Shown: positions 1 through 9,438, counted from the first letter of the stretch. The stretch is 64,000 nucleotides of DNA from CAVRCA01 sp963719345 (GCA_963719345.1 CAVRCA010000012.1:22705-86704); one strand, 5' to 3'. Numbers and translations are program-made. Notes: generated by a model not told the origin, from the sequence alone.

Positions 1-193
1 GCCCGACCAGACGCCGCCCGGAGCGCGCCGGCCGAGACGCGACGACATTTCGCGCGCCGCCGCCGCGGCCGCAACCTCGCGATGCTGCTCGCGCTGGTCG
101 CGCTCTTGCATTCTGTTTTACGCGATCACGATCGTGAAAATGACGCAAGATCTGAAACGCGACTGCGCGGCCGTCGATGCAGGACGCAAGTAG
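1..193 (+). CDS. Small membrane protein of the cytochrome oxidase cluster (5' partial, frameshifted)
   Basis: Only the end of this gene is in the window. Reading from base 1 gives an arginine-rich cytoplasmic stretch followed by a hydrophobic helix beginning MLLALVAL. After a one-base slip near 108-110 (an extra G in ctcttgcattc) the next frame continues as ILFYAITIVKM and ends in AVDAGRK with the stop at 191-193. A short single-pass protein with a helix ending in FYAITIVKM is typical of the small CoxF-type gene just upstream of ctaG in alphaproteobacteria. That assignment rests on position and this motif only. Its end overlaps the likely ctaG start at 177. Confidence 0.5.
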   Translation, partial: PDQTPPGARRPRRDDISRAAAAAATSRCCSRWSRSCILFYAITIVKMTQDLKRDCAAVDAGRK

Positions 194-786
194 CAGAAGG
201 TACAAGGCTGATCGGATTGGGGCTCGTGGTCGCTGGTGCTCGGCATGGTCGGCCTCTCGTTCGCGGCGGTCCCGCTCTACAAGCTGTTCTGCGCGGCGAC
301 AGGCTATGGGGGCACGCCGAACATCGGGGCTCGCGGCGGCTCCGGGCGCGTCGCGCAGACGATCACCGTGCGCTTCAACGCCGATACCAATCCCGACCCT
401 GCCCTGGGAATTCGCGCCGGCCCAACGCGAGGTCCGGCTGCCTCTCGGCGACGAGCAGGTCGCCTTCTACACCGCCCGCAATCTGGCCGCCGCGCCGGTG
501 ACCGGCGTCGCCGTCTACAATGTCACGCCCGAGAAGGTGGGCAAGTATTTCCACAAGACCGCCTGTTTCTGCTTCAACCAGCAGACGCTTGGCCGCCGGG
601 CAGGAGATGCAGTTCCCGGTCAGCTTCTGGGTGGATCCGGCGATCGCGAGCGATCCGAACACCAGCGACGTGCGGACGATCACGCTGTCCTACACGTTCT
701 TCCGCTCGCTGGACGACGCCGCGAAGGCCGGAGCTCTGGCAAAGGCCGGCCCGCATGTCGGGCCGCGCGCCGACCTGTCCCGGTGA
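177..786 (+). CDS. ctaG: Cytochrome c oxidase assembly protein CtaG/Cox11 (multiple frameshifts)
   Basis: CtaG is a membrane-anchored, periplasm-facing copper chaperone that supplies copper to the CuB centre of cytochrome c oxidase subunit I. The family is recognisable in pieces across three frames: the membrane helix (LIGLGLVVAG, then GMVGLSFAAVPLYKLFC), the beta-sandwich (LPWEFAPAQREVRLPLGDEQ and VGKYFHKTACFCFNQQTL, containing the copper-binding CFCF), and the tail (EMQFPVSFWVDPAI to the stop at 784-786). Breaks fall near 206, 236-240, 395-405 and 590-600. Start 177 overlaps the preceding gene and is tentative because the N-terminus is also shifted. The order ctaG-ctaE-SURF1 supports the call. 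All motifs needed for function survive, so sequence errors are the simpler explanation. Confidence 0.8.
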
Positions 787-901
787 GAGTGCATCGAAGC
801 AGGGCAACGTCTTCGCCCTTGAACCTTCGGGGGTTTTCGGGATGATGCCGGCGAGTGCCCGGATGGGCGTTCTCATCTGGCAGAACTGGTAACGGATCAG
901 C

Positions 902-1765
902 ATGGATACCGACGCGCACGTCGCCACCATCCCGGCGAACTCGGGATTGAAGCAGCCCTACCATCTGGTCGATCCGAGCCCTTGGCCGCTGCTCGGCGCT
1001 TTCGCCGGCGGGCTGACGTTGCTCGGCATCATACTTGCCGCGCACTACGGCAGCTATCTTGCGCTCATTGTCGGGGCGGTCGCGGTGGCCGTGGTGATGG
1101 TCTTCTGGTGGCGTGACGTGATCCGGGAGAGCCGCGTCCCCGGGCTGCACACGCCCGTCGTGCGGCTGGGCCTGCGCTACGGCATGATGTTCTTCATCGC
1201 CAGCGAGGTAATGTTCTTCGTCGGCTTCTTCTGGGCCTACTTCAACTTCGCCTTGTTCCCCGAGAACGTGTCGGGCGCCGCGGTCGCCGTCTGGCCGCCT
1301 GCCGGCGTGACCACGTTCGATCCGTTCCACCTCCCGTTCCTCAATACGATGATCCTGCTGCTTTCGGGCACCACGGTTACCTGGGCGCACCACAGTCTGT
1401 TGGAGAACGACCGGCGCGGTCTGCTGATGGGCTTGGGATTTACGATCATCCTCGGCCTCTGCTTCACCTCGCTGCAGGCAATCGAGTATTCCGATGCTCC
1501 CTTCAAGTTCGCCGGCGGCGGGGTTTATCCCTCGGTGTTCTTCCTGGCGACCGGGTTCCATGGCTTTCATGTCATCATCGGCACGACTTTCCTGATCGTT
1601 TGCTGGATGCGAGCCCGTGGCGGGCAGTTCACACCCGAACGCCATTTCGGCTTCGAGGCCGCGGCCTGGTACTGGCATTTCGTGGACGTGGTCTGGCTGT
1701 TCCTGTTCGTCTGTATCTATTGGTACGGCGCCTCGGCGAGCACCGGCGGAGTCCTCGGGGGCTGA
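902..1765 (+). CDS. ctaE: Cytochrome c oxidase subunit III
   Basis: Subunit III of the aa3-type terminal oxidase, 287 residues, an integral inner-membrane protein that stabilises proton-pumping turnover. The sequence shows seven hydrophobic helices and the usual signatures: HTPVVRLGLRYGMMFFIASE leading into EVMFFVGFFWAYF, the TWAHHS loop, and the C-terminal block FEAAAWYWHFVDVVWLFLF. The 115 bases between ctaG and this start hold no recognisable gene or hairpin. It is intact and full length, and lies directly upstream of the SURF1 assembly factor. Confidence 0.97.
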   Translation: MDTDAHVATIPANSGLKQPYHLVDPSPWPLLGAFAGGLTLLGIILAAHYGSYLALIVGAVAVAVVMVFWWRDVIRESRVPGLHTPVVRLGLRYGMMFFIASEVMFFVGFFWAYFNFALFPENVSGAAVAVWPPAGVTTFDPFHLPFLNTMILLLSGTTVTWAHHSLLENDRRGLLMGLGFTIILGLCFTSLQAIEYSDAPFKFAGGGVYPSVFFLATGFHGFHVIIGTTFLIVCWMRARGGQFTPERHFGFEAAAWYWHFVDVVWLFLFVCIYWYGASASTGGVLGG

Positions 1766-1773
1766 TCAGCCGG

Positions 1774-2502
1774 TTGTCGGGGTCAGGAGTCGGACTGCCG
1801 ACCGACCTTCGCGGCCGGAGCCTGCGCGTCCTGCTGTGGCCCGCACTGATGACGCTCGGGATGTTAACCGTGCTCATCGGGCTCGGGGTTTGGCAGGTCC
1901 ACCGGTTGGCATGGAAGACGGAACTGCTCGCGGCCATCGATCGGGCTGAGGCTGGACCTGCGATACCGTTGACCGATGTGCCGTCACCATTCGCCAAAGT
2001 GCGTGTCCAGGGGCGCTTCCGGCCGGACCTCGCGGCCGTCTACGGCGTCTCCGTGCGGGACACTCCGATCGGACCCGTGATGGGCGCCGATCTGCTTCAA
2101 CCTCTGGAGCGCGAGGACGGTTCTCTCGTTCTCGTCGATCGTGGCTGGGTGCCGCAGTCGAGCGATAAGGAGGTCGCAATGCCCTCGGGGCCCGTATCCG
2201 TCGAGGCGTTCGTCCGGCCGGCGGAAGCGCCGCACTGGTTCAGTCCAAGCGACGACGTACCGGGCCGTCATTTCTATACCTTAAACCCGTCGGCGATCGC
2301 CGCCGCCCTCGGACTGCGATCGGTGGCGCCGTTCACGCTGGTAGCACTCGGCCAGCCATCCCCTAGCGGCTATCCGATTGCCCGGACCAGCCTGCCTCGG
2401 CCGCCGAACAATCACCTGTCCTACGCCATCACCTGGTTCGGCCTGGCCGGCGCATTGTTGGTCGTCTTCGTCGCCTGGACCCGTAAGGCTCTTCGTCCAT
2501 GA
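1774..2502 (+). CDS. SURF1-family cytochrome oxidase assembly protein
   Basis: SURF1/Shy1 proteins help insert heme a into oxidase subunit I. This protein of about 242 residues has the two-helix layout of the family: an N-terminal membrane segment (ALMTLGMLTVLIGLGVWQ), a periplasmic domain with VRVQGRF and the diagnostic VLVDRGWVPQ, and a C-terminal helix (AITWFGLAGALLVVFVAW). No ATG lies between the ctaE stop and the first helix. TTG at 1774 is the best in-frame start by position, with ATG 1851 as a shorter alternative. The stop overlaps the next start (ATGA at 2499). Confidence 0.92.
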   Translation: MSGSGVGLPTDLRGRSLRVLLWPALMTLGMLTVLIGLGVWQVHRLAWKTELLAAIDRAEAGPAIPLTDVPSPFAKVRVQGRFRPDLAAVYGVSVRDTPIGPVMGADLLQPLEREDGSLVLVDRGWVPQSSDKEVAMPSGPVSVEAFVRPAEAPHWFSPSDDVPGRHFYTLNPSAIAAALGLRSVAPFTLVALGQPSPSGYPIARTSLPRPPNNHLSYAITWFGLAGALLVVFVAWTRKALRP

Positions 2503-3989
2503 ACGCTGCCTATGACCGACTGGTCACCCGCTTCGCCCGGATCGCGACCCTCGGTGAGGCGAGTTCCATGCTGGGATGGGATGCCGCGGCGGTTATGCCG
2601 CCGGGCGGGGCGGCGGCGCGGGGCGACCAATTGGCCGTTCTGGCGGGCGTCGCCCACGCCATGCTGACCACCCCGGCCGTCGCCGACGATCTCGGCGAGG
2701 CGGAAGCCGCAGAGGAGACGGACCCGTGGCGTGCGGCCAATCGTCGGCTGATGCGCCACGCCTATACGCGGGCCACGGCGCTGTCAGCCGATCTGGTCGA
2801 GGCGCAGGCGCGGGCGAACTCGGCGTGCGAAGCGGTCTGGCGCGAGGCACGGCGGACGGCCGACTTCCCGCTGGTGCGGGCGCGCCTGGAGGAGGTGGTC
2901 AGCCTCGTTCGCCAGGCGGCAAGCGCCCTCGCTCCGGCCCTCGGCATGAGCGAGTACGACGCGTTGATGGACGGCTACCAGCGTGGCATCGGGGCGGCGG
3001 ACGTCGCCCCCGTATTCGCCAATTACGAGACATTCCTTGACTGGGCCTTGCCGCAGGCCGAGGAGCGTCAAGCCCGATCGCCGGCGCCGGTGCGGCCCGC
3101 CGGGCCGTTTGCCGCGTCGGTTCAGGAGGCGCTCTGCCGCCGGCTCTCCGAACGGGCGGGCCTGGACTACGAGCACGCCAGGCTCGACCGCTCCACGCAT
3201 CCGTTCTGTGGCGGCACCCCGACAGATGTGCGCATCACGACCCGCTACAACGAAGGCGACTTCGCCCAGAGCCTTCTCGGCGTGCTGCACGAGACGGGCC
3301 ACGCCCTCTACGAGCGCGGCCTGCCGGCCTCGTTCGCCCGCCAACCGGTCGGGGAAGCGGCGGGAATGGCGGCGCACGAGAGCCAGTCCTTGATCGTCGA
3401 GATGCAGGCCTGCCGGTCGGACCCCTTCCTGGGCTGGCTCGGCCCGGAGCTGCACGCGGCCTTCGGCGGTGATCCGGCGCCGTTCGAGCCGGATAATCTC
3501 GGCCGGCTCTGGCGTCACGTCCAGCGCGGCTTCATTCGGGTCGAGGCCGACGAGATGACCTATCCGGCCCACATCATCCTGCGATTCCGGCTGGAGCAGG
3601 CCTTGATTGCCGGCGATCTACGCGTGGCCGACCTGCCCGGTGCCTGGAACGACGGAATGGCGCAGCTTCTCGGTCTCACGCCGCCGGACGATGCTTTTGG
3701 TTGCCTGCAGGACATCCACTGGTACGACGGCGCCTTCGGCTACTTCCCGAGCTACACTTTGGGGGCGATGTCGGCCGCCCAGCTGATGGCGGCGGCCCGG
3801 CGAGAGGTGCCCGAACTGGATGAGGGCCTCGGACGGGGTGACATGGGGCCGCTGCTCGGTTGGCTGCGCGCCAGGATGCACAGCAAGGGCAGTCTGCTCG
3901 ACTTCCAGGATCTCCTGCGTGCGACCACGGGCAAACCGCTCGATCCGGCCGATTTCGAGGCGCATCTGGCCAGCCGTTACCTGGCCTAG
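2499..3989 (+). CDS. M32-family metallocarboxypeptidase (thermostable carboxypeptidase Taq type)
   Basis: A zinc carboxypeptidase of the M32 family, which trims C-terminal residues from peptides in the cytoplasm. The zinc motif HETGH is at residues 264-268 within GVLHETGHALYERGLP, followed by the family block EAAGMAAHESQS that carries the third metal ligand. Other family blocks are THPFCGGTPTDVRITTRY and the C-terminal DIHWYDGAFGYFPSYTLG. At 496 residues it has the normal family length and is intact. It overlaps the SURF1 stop by four bases, so it is probably translated from the cox transcript. Confidence 0.96.
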   Translation: MNAAYDRLVTRFARIATLGEASSMLGWDAAAVMPPGGAAARGDQLAVLAGVAHAMLTTPAVADDLGEAEAAEETDPWRAANRRLMRHAYTRATALSADLVEAQARANSACEAVWREARRTADFPLVRARLEEVVSLVRQAASALAPALGMSEYDALMDGYQRGIGAADVAPVFANYETFLDWALPQAEERQARSPAPVRPAGPFAASVQEALCRRLSERAGLDYEHARLDRSTHPFCGGTPTDVRITTRYNEGDFAQSLLGVLHETGHALYERGLPASFARQPVGEAAGMAAHESQSLIVEMQACRSDPFLGWLGPELHAAFGGDPAPFEPDNLGRLWRHVQRGFIRVEADEMTYPAHIILRFRLEQALIAGDLRVADLPGAWNDGMAQLLGLTPPDDAFGCLQDIHWYDGAFGYFPSYTLGAMSAAQLMAAARREVPELDEGLGRGDMGPLLGWLRARMHSKGSLLDFQDLLRATTGKPLDPADFEAHLASRYLA

Positions 3990-3993
3990 GCCG

Positions 3994-4386
3994 ATGGCCC
4001 ACCGTGCGGGACTGCTGGTGGTGCTCGGTGCGGCCCTGCTCGGCGCCTGCGCGCAGAAGCCGCCGGCCTTGCGTATCCCCGCGGCCCCGGCGGTGCCGGC
4101 AACCGATGTGGATGGAATATACCGCGGCACCAGCACGCGCTTCCGGGCGGACGCGCGTGCCTGCCCCTCTCCGGGTATCATCGTGCTGCGGGTCGTCAAC
4201 GGCCTGTTTCAGTATCGCTGGAACGGGCATACCGAGGTTGATGCGACCATTACCCCCGACGGCGCCGTTCAGGGAGCGCTGGGCGATATCAGCCTGGGCG
4301 GCCGGCTGGCAGGCGAGCGGATCGAGGGGGACGTGCAGAGCCCGAGCTGCGCCTACCATTTCCGCGCCGCCAGGCGGAAGAACTGA
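3994..4386 (+). CDS. Small putative lipoprotein, function unknown
   Basis: A 130-residue protein starting five bases after the carboxypeptidase stop. It begins with a lipoprotein signal peptide (GLLVVLGAALLGAC) whose lipobox cysteine is followed by AQKPP. A proline/alanine linker and a small domain with IYRGTSTRFRADARACPSPG and two further cysteines follow. The C-terminal part has the alternating pattern of a small beta domain. I do not recognise the family. It is probably lipidated and lies in the periplasm or on the inner face of the outer membrane. Confidence 0.7.
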   Translation: MAHRAGLLVVLGAALLGACAQKPPALRIPAAPAVPATDVDGIYRGTSTRFRADARACPSPGIIVLRVVNGLFQYRWNGHTEVDATITPDGAVQGALGDISLGGRLAGERIEGDVQSPSCAYHFRAARRKN

Positions 4387-4429
4387 GCCGGACGTGGCGA
4401 AGCGGCGGCCTTCGGCCTAAGTTGCGGTC

Positions 4430-5833
4430 ATGCGCTACGTTTCCACTCGCGGCCAGGCACCGGTGCGCGACTTCTCCGGCGTCTTGCTGGCAGGTCTCGC
4501 TGAGGATGGCGGGCTGTATGTTCCCGAGGCTTGGCCGCATTTCTCGCCGGCCGACTGGCGTGCCTTGCGCGGCCTGCCATACGCGGACTTGGCTGCCCGC
4601 GTCATGCAGCCCTTCGTGGCGGGCGCGGTGCCCTTCGAGACGCTGCACTCGATGTGCGGGGAGGCCTATGCCGCCTTCGACCACCCCGCCGTCGTGCCGC
4701 TTCGGCAGCTCGAAACCGGGCTATGGACGCAGGAGCTGTTTCACGGTCCGACACTGGCCTTCAAGGATCTGGCCATGCAGCTGCTCGGGCGGCTGTTCGA
4801 CCATGTGCTCCGCGAGCGCGGCGAGCACGTCACCATCGTGGGTGCCACCTCGGGCGACACCGGCTCGGCGGCGATCGAGGCCTGCGCGAACCGGGCCCGG
4901 GTCGATATCGTCATCCTGCACCCATACGGGCGCACCAGCGAGGTGCAGCGACGCCAGATGACGACCGTGCTGGCCCCCAATGTCGGCAATGTGGGCGTCG
5001 AGGGCACGTTCGACGACTGCCAGGATCTCGTGAAGGCGATGTTCGCCGATGCGCCATTCCGCCAGGAGATGCACCTCTCGGCCGTCAACTCGATCAATTG
5101 GGCGCGAATTGCGGCGCAGGTTCCCTACTATGTGGCGGCCGCGTTGGCCCTCGGCGCGCCGGACCGCGAGGTCGCGTTCGCCGTGCCCACCGGCAATTTC
5201 GGCAACGTGCTGGCCGCCTGGGTGGCCCGGCGCATGGGGCTGCCGATCGCGCGGCTGCTGGTGGCGTCGAACCGCAACGACATTCTTGCCCGGTTCCTCG
5301 CCGCCAACGACATGTCGGTTCGCGGGGTGGAACCCACCCTGGCGCCGAGCATGGACATCCAGGTCAGCTCCAATTTCGAGCGATTGCTGTTCGAGCTGCT
5401 CGACCGCGATCCGGCGGCCACGTCCGCGACCATGCTGGACTTCCGTGCGACCGGCCGCATGACAGTGCCGGAAGCGGCATGGAAGCGCGCGACCGGACTG
5501 TTTCATGGTTTCCGGCTGGATGATCAGCAGACCGAGGCCGAGATCCGTCGGCTCAGCCAGTCATCCGGCTATCTCGCCGACCCGCACACTGCCATCGGCA
5601 TCGCCGCGGCTCGCGCGCTGCCATGCACCCACGGCGTTCCCACCGTCGCCGTCGCGACGGCGCATCCGGCGAAGTTCCCCGAAGCGATGCAGCGGGCCAC
5701 GGGGACGCGCCCCCCTCTGCCGCCCCGGCTTGCCGACCTATATGACAGGGCGGAGCGCTACAGCTTGGCCCCGAACGATCTCGCCTCGGTCGAGGCGCGC
5801 GTACGAGCCACCGTGCAGAGGAATGCCGCATGA
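4430..5833 (+). CDS. thrC: Threonine synthase
   Basis: Converts O-phospho-homoserine to threonine with PLP, the last step of threonine biosynthesis. The protein has 467 residues, starting MRYVSTRGQAPVRDFSGVLL as in the long proteobacterial type. The PLP lysine lies in FHGPTLAFKDLAMQ, the phosphate-binding loop is GATSGDTGSAA, and NSINWARI and VPTGNFGNVLA are typical family blocks. The start ATG at 4430 follows a 43-base spacer. The stop overlaps the following M16 protease start, a pairing seen in other alphaproteobacteria. Confidence 0.97.
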   Translation: MRYVSTRGQAPVRDFSGVLLAGLAEDGGLYVPEAWPHFSPADWRALRGLPYADLAARVMQPFVAGAVPFETLHSMCGEAYAAFDHPAVVPLRQLETGLWTQELFHGPTLAFKDLAMQLLGRLFDHVLRERGEHVTIVGATSGDTGSAAIEACANRARVDIVILHPYGRTSEVQRRQMTTVLAPNVGNVGVEGTFDDCQDLVKAMFADAPFRQEMHLSAVNSINWARIAAQVPYYVAAALALGAPDREVAFAVPTGNFGNVLAAWVARRMGLPIARLLVASNRNDILARFLAANDMSVRGVEPTLAPSMDIQVSSNFERLLFELLDRDPAATSATMLDFRATGRMTVPEAAWKRATGLFHGFRLDDQQTEAEIRRLSQSSGYLADPHTAIGIAAARALPCTHGVPTVAVATAHPAKFPEAMQRATGTRPPLPPRLADLYDRAERYSLAPNDLASVEARVRATVQRNAA

Positions 5834-7107
5834 CCGACGATGCCGGTGACGCGATCCGCGTCACCCGACTGCCTTCCGGACTGACCGTCGTGTCGGAGCG
5901 AATGGACCGGGTCGAGACGGTCTCCTTCGGCGCCTATGTCGGGACCGGCACCCGCAACGAGTTGGCCGAGGAGAATGGCGTCTCCCACTTTCTCGAGCAT
6001 ATGGCTTTCAAGGGCACCGAGCGGCGCAGCGCCGCCGAGATCGCCGAGGAGATCGAGGCGGTGGGCGGTCACCTCAACGCCTATACGGCGCGCGAACAGA
6101 CCGCCTACTACGTCAAGGTGCTGAAAGAGGACACGGCACTCGCCGCCGACATCATCGGCGACATCCTGACCCATTCGGTATTCGAACCCGAGGAGCTGGA
6201 GCGCGAACGGGGCGTCATCCTGCAGGAGATCGGCCAGGCCAACGATACGCCGGACGACATCGTCTTCGATCACTTCCAGGAGGCGGCTTATCCCGGCCAG
6301 CCGATGGGTCGGCCGGTGCTGGGCACCGAGGACGTGATCAGGGGGCTCTCCCGCTCCACGCTGACCGGCTACATGCGCCGGCACTATCCGGCCAGCAATA
6401 TCGTGGTCTCGGCCGCGGGACGGCTTGAGCATCAGGCGATACTGGACCTCGTCCAAACCCATTTCGCCGACCTGCCGAACGCCAAGCTGCCGCCGGCCTC
6501 CCCCGGGCTCTACCGGGGTGGCGAGTTCCGGGAGACGCGCGATCTCGACCAGGTGCATATCGTCCTCGGCTTTCCGTCCGTGGCGTATGGCGATCCGGAC
6601 CATTATCCGACACTTCTGCTCTCCACCCTGCTCGGGGGCGGCATGTCGTCGCGCCTGTTCCAGGAGGTGCGCGAGAAGCGCGGCTTGGTCTACTCGGTCT
6701 ACTCCTTCACCACGCCCTACATGGATGGCGGCTTGTTCGCGATCTACGCGGGCACCGGCGAGAGTGAGGCAGCCGAGTTGATGCCGGTCACCCTCGAAGA
6801 GCTGCGCAAGGTCCAGGAGGACGTGTCGGAGGCGGAACTCGCGCGGGCGCGGGCGCAGGTCAAGGCGTCGCTGCTGATGTCGCTCGAGAGCACCGGCAGC
6901 CGCTGCGAGCAGCTCGGGCGCCAGTTCCAGGTGTTCGGGCGCGTCATCCCGACCAGCGAGACGGTCGCCAAGCTGAACGCGGTCACCACCGACGACGTGC
7001 GCCGGGCGGCCTCCCGCCTGTTCCGGGCGACCCCGACCCTTGCCGCAATCGGTCCGCTGTCGCGGGTGCCCGGCCTTGCCGAGATCGCCGACCGGCTGGC
7101 GGTCTGA
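5830..7107 (+). CDS. M16-family zinc peptidase (mitochondrial processing peptidase beta-like)
   Basis: A 425-residue M16B metallopeptidase related to the beta subunit of mitochondrial processing peptidase. The inverted zinc motif HFLEH lies at residues 53-57 in GVSHFLEHMAFKGT. The distal glutamate region is VILQEIGQANDTPDD. The C-terminal domain has the GGGMSSRLFQEVREKRGLVY block that forms the substrate clamp. No signal peptide is visible, so it probably acts in the cytoplasm, although some homologues act in the periplasm. It overlaps thrC by four bases. Confidence 0.95.
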   Translation: MTDDAGDAIRVTRLPSGLTVVSERMDRVETVSFGAYVGTGTRNELAEENGVSHFLEHMAFKGTERRSAAEIAEEIEAVGGHLNAYTAREQTAYYVKVLKEDTALAADIIGDILTHSVFEPEELERERGVILQEIGQANDTPDDIVFDHFQEAAYPGQPMGRPVLGTEDVIRGLSRSTLTGYMRRHYPASNIVVSAAGRLEHQAILDLVQTHFADLPNAKLPPASPGLYRGGEFRETRDLDQVHIVLGFPSVAYGDPDHYPTLLLSTLLGGGMSSRLFQEVREKRGLVYSVYSFTTPYMDGGLFAIYAGTGESEAAELMPVTLEELRKVQEDVSEAELARARAQVKASLLMSLESTGSRCEQLGRQFQVFGRVIPTSETVAKLNAVTTDDVRRAASRLFRATPTLAAIGPLSRVPGLAEIADRLAV

Positions 7108-7111
7108 TCCG

Positions 7112-8443
7112 ATGAGCGACGATGTGGCGCTGATGCAGGATCTCATCGCCCGCGCCCGTGCGGCGGGCGCCGACGCGGCGGATGCGATCCTGGTCGGAGG
7201 CACTGCGGTCGGCGTGCAACGCCGGCTCCGGCAGACCGAGCATGTGGAGCGGTCCGAAGGCCGGGATCTCGGGCTGCGGGTTTTTTTGGGCGACCGGGCC
7301 GCCATCGTCTCCTCCACCACCGTCGATCCTGCCGGCTTTGCTCAACTGGCGGAGCGGGCGGTCGCGATGGCGCGGGTCGTGCCGGCGGACCCGTACGCAG
7401 GTCTGGCGGCGGAGGCCGCTCCCACCGATGCCGGGCCGCTCGATATGGCCGACACCGCCGAGCCCGACACCGCCGCGTTGCTCGCGCGGGCGGCAGCCGC
7501 CGAGGAGGCAGCGCTGTCCGTTCACGGCGTGAATAATTCCGAGGGCGCCGATGCGGGCTACAGCCGGACCGAGGTTGTGCTGGTGACGTCGGCCGGGTTC
7601 GCTGGCCGTTACGCGCGGACCAGCCATTCGGTGTCGGCGACCGCGCTGGTCGGGCAGGGCACCGGCATGCAGCGTGACTACGACTATTCCTCCGTGGTGC
7701 ATCTCGCCGATCTCGACGACGCCGCGGCGATCGGGCGCAGCGCCGGGGAGCGCGCGGTCGCGCGGATCAATCCCGTCCGGCCGCGCACCGCCAAGGTGCC
7801 CGTGCTCTACGATCCCCGGGTGTCCGGCGGTCTGCTCGGCCATTTGGCGGGCGCGATCAACGGCGCATCGGTCGCGAGGGGGACGACGTTCCTGAAGGAG
7901 AAGCTCGGGGCCCGCATCTTCGCCCCCGGCATCACGGTCCGCGACGATCCGCGGCGCAAGCGCGGCCTGCGCTCGAAACCGTTCGACGGCGAGGGGGTGC
8001 GGACCACCGCCCGCAATATCATCGAGGATGGCGTGCTCACCACGTGGCTGCTGGACAGCCGCTCGGCACGCCAGCTCGGCCTGAAGACCACCGGGCACGC
8101 CGCGCGGGGAACCGGCGGTCCGCCATCCCCCTCTCCTACCAACCTTTATATGGAAGCGGGGCGCCTCAGCCCGGCCGAACTGATGGCCGACATCAAGGAA
8201 GGTCTCTACATCACCGAGCTGATCGGCATGGGCGTCAACGGCGTGACCGGCGATTACAGCCGGGGCGCGGCGGGCTTCATGATCCGCGACGGCTCGATCG
8301 CCGAGCCGGTGGCCGAGATCACCGTGGCGGGCCACCTGCTGGAGATGTACGCGCATCTGACACCAGCCGATGATCTCCGCTTCAAGCGGGGCACCGATGC
8401 ACCAACGCTTCGGGTCGACGGGATGACGATGGCAGGAGCCTGA
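7112..8443 (+). CDS. pmbA: TldD/PmbA-family metalloprotease-like protein
   Basis: A 443-residue member of the TldD/PmbA (TldE) family. These proteins form a heterodimeric protease that matures peptides such as microcin B17 and degrades unstructured polypeptides. Family features include the N-terminal AxGADAADAILVGG segment, the middle block VPVLYDPRVSGGLLGHLAGAI, and the C-terminal GVTGDYSRGAAGFMIRDG. The HExxxH zinc motif expected in TldD is not seen, so this is the PmbA/TldE-type partner. A TldD partner is not in the window. ATG 7112 follows the M16 stop by four bases. Confidence 0.93.
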   Translation: MSDDVALMQDLIARARAAGADAADAILVGGTAVGVQRRLRQTEHVERSEGRDLGLRVFLGDRAAIVSSTTVDPAGFAQLAERAVAMARVVPADPYAGLAAEAAPTDAGPLDMADTAEPDTAALLARAAAAEEAALSVHGVNNSEGADAGYSRTEVVLVTSAGFAGRYARTSHSVSATALVGQGTGMQRDYDYSSVVHLADLDDAAAIGRSAGERAVARINPVRPRTAKVPVLYDPRVSGGLLGHLAGAINGASVARGTTFLKEKLGARIFAPGITVRDDPRRKRGLRSKPFDGEGVRTTARNIIEDGVLTTWLLDSRSARQLGLKTTGHAARGTGGPPSPSPTNLYMEAGRLSPAELMADIKEGLYITELIGMGVNGVTGDYSRGAAGFMIRDGSIAEPVAEITVAGHLLEMYAHLTPADDLRFKRGTDAPTLRVDGMTMAGA

Positions 8444-8469
8444 CCGGCTTCCTATATCTTGTCGCGTAG

Positions 8470-9426
8470 ATGGAACATCGAACCATGCGCCGCACATCGT
8501 TTCTCCTCGCCGCCCTAGCCGTCGCGACACTGGCCCTGGCCCCCGGCCTGGCCGATGCGCGGGCGGGGTTCGGCAGTTCGATGGGCAGCCGAGGGGGCCG
8601 GACCTGGTCGGCGCCGCCGTCGACCAATACGGCGCCGTATGCGGCCCAGCCCTTCCAGCGCAGCATCACCCCGAACGCGCCCTCGCCGGGCTACGCCGCG
8701 CCAGGATATGGCGCGCCCGGGTACGCCGCGCCCCGCTCCGCCTTCACCTCCGGCCTGCTCGGCGGATTGGTTGGTGCTGGCCTAGGCGGTCTGCTGTTCG
8801 GTCACGGGTTCTTCGGCGGCATGCATGGCGGGTTCGGGTTTCTGGGCTTCCTGCTGCAAATATTCATCATCGTCATGGTGGTTCGCTGGCTGCTGCGCAG
8901 GTTTCGCGGCGGGCGGCCGAGTTTCGCCGGCGCTGCGAGCTTCCTGAACCCGTCCAGCACCGGTCCGCGGCCGATGCCGATGGGCGGCGGCGGTTCCGTA
9001 CAGGCGGCCAGGGCCGGCCGGTCCCTCAACGTCACTCCGGCCGACTACGAAGCCTTCCAGCAGCTTCTCCAGCAGGTGCAGGCGGCCTGGAGTAATCAGG
9101 ACCTGCGCGCGCTTCAGGGCCTCGCCACGCCCGAGATGGTCAGCTACTTCGGGGAGCAGCTCGCGGACCAAGCGAGCCGGAACGTCCGCAACAGCGTCAC
9201 CGACGTCCGGCTGGTTCAGGGCGATCTGTCCGAAGCATGGACCGAAGGCGGCCGGGAATACGCGACGGTCGCGATGCGCTTTTCGATGATCGACGTGACG
9301 CGTGATGCCTCCGGCCGGATCGTCGATGGGAGCCCGACCGAGCACGTCACGGTGACCGAGCTCTGGACCTTCGTGCGGGCGCCGGGCGGTCGCTGGATTC
9401 TCTCTGCCATCCAGCAGACGCGCTGA
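8470..9426 (+). CDS. Tim44-like domain membrane protein
   Basis: A protein of up to 318 residues with a signal peptide (RRTSFLLAALAVATLALAPG), a low-complexity Gly/Pro/Ala/Tyr segment containing GYAAPGYGAPGYAAP, a glycine-rich hydrophobic hairpin and helix (LGFLLQIFIIVMVVRWLL), and a C-terminal Tim44-like domain (ADYEAFQQLLQQVQAAWSNQ to WTFVRAPGGRWILSAIQQ). Tim44-like bacterial proteins are inner-membrane anchored and of uncertain role. ATG 8485 is an equally likely start and gives a cleaner signal peptide. The next gene is convergent, 12 bases away. Confidence 0.9.
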   Translation: MEHRTMRRTSFLLAALAVATLALAPGLADARAGFGSSMGSRGGRTWSAPPSTNTAPYAAQPFQRSITPNAPSPGYAAPGYGAPGYAAPRSAFTSGLLGGLVGAGLGGLLFGHGFFGGMHGGFGFLGFLLQIFIIVMVVRWLLRRFRGGRPSFAGAASFLNPSSTGPRPMPMGGGGSVQAARAGRSLNVTPADYEAFQQLLQQVQAAWSNQDLRALQGLATPEMVSYFGEQLADQASRNVRNSVTDVRLVQGDLSEAWTEGGREYATVAMRFSMIDVTRDASGRIVDGSPTEHVTVTELWTFVRAPGGRWILSAIQQTR

Positions 9427-9438
9427 CCCTGGCCCGAT

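Noticed and set aside
680..1678. Long open frame on the minus strand across ctaE
   Set aside because: It is antisense to an intact, well conserved gene and has no family motifs. Long antisense frames are expected at this GC content.
5758..7320. 520-codon minus-strand frame opposite the M16 protease
   Set aside because: Antisense to a gene with clear catalytic motifs. The composition is Arg/Gly/Asp-rich without domains.
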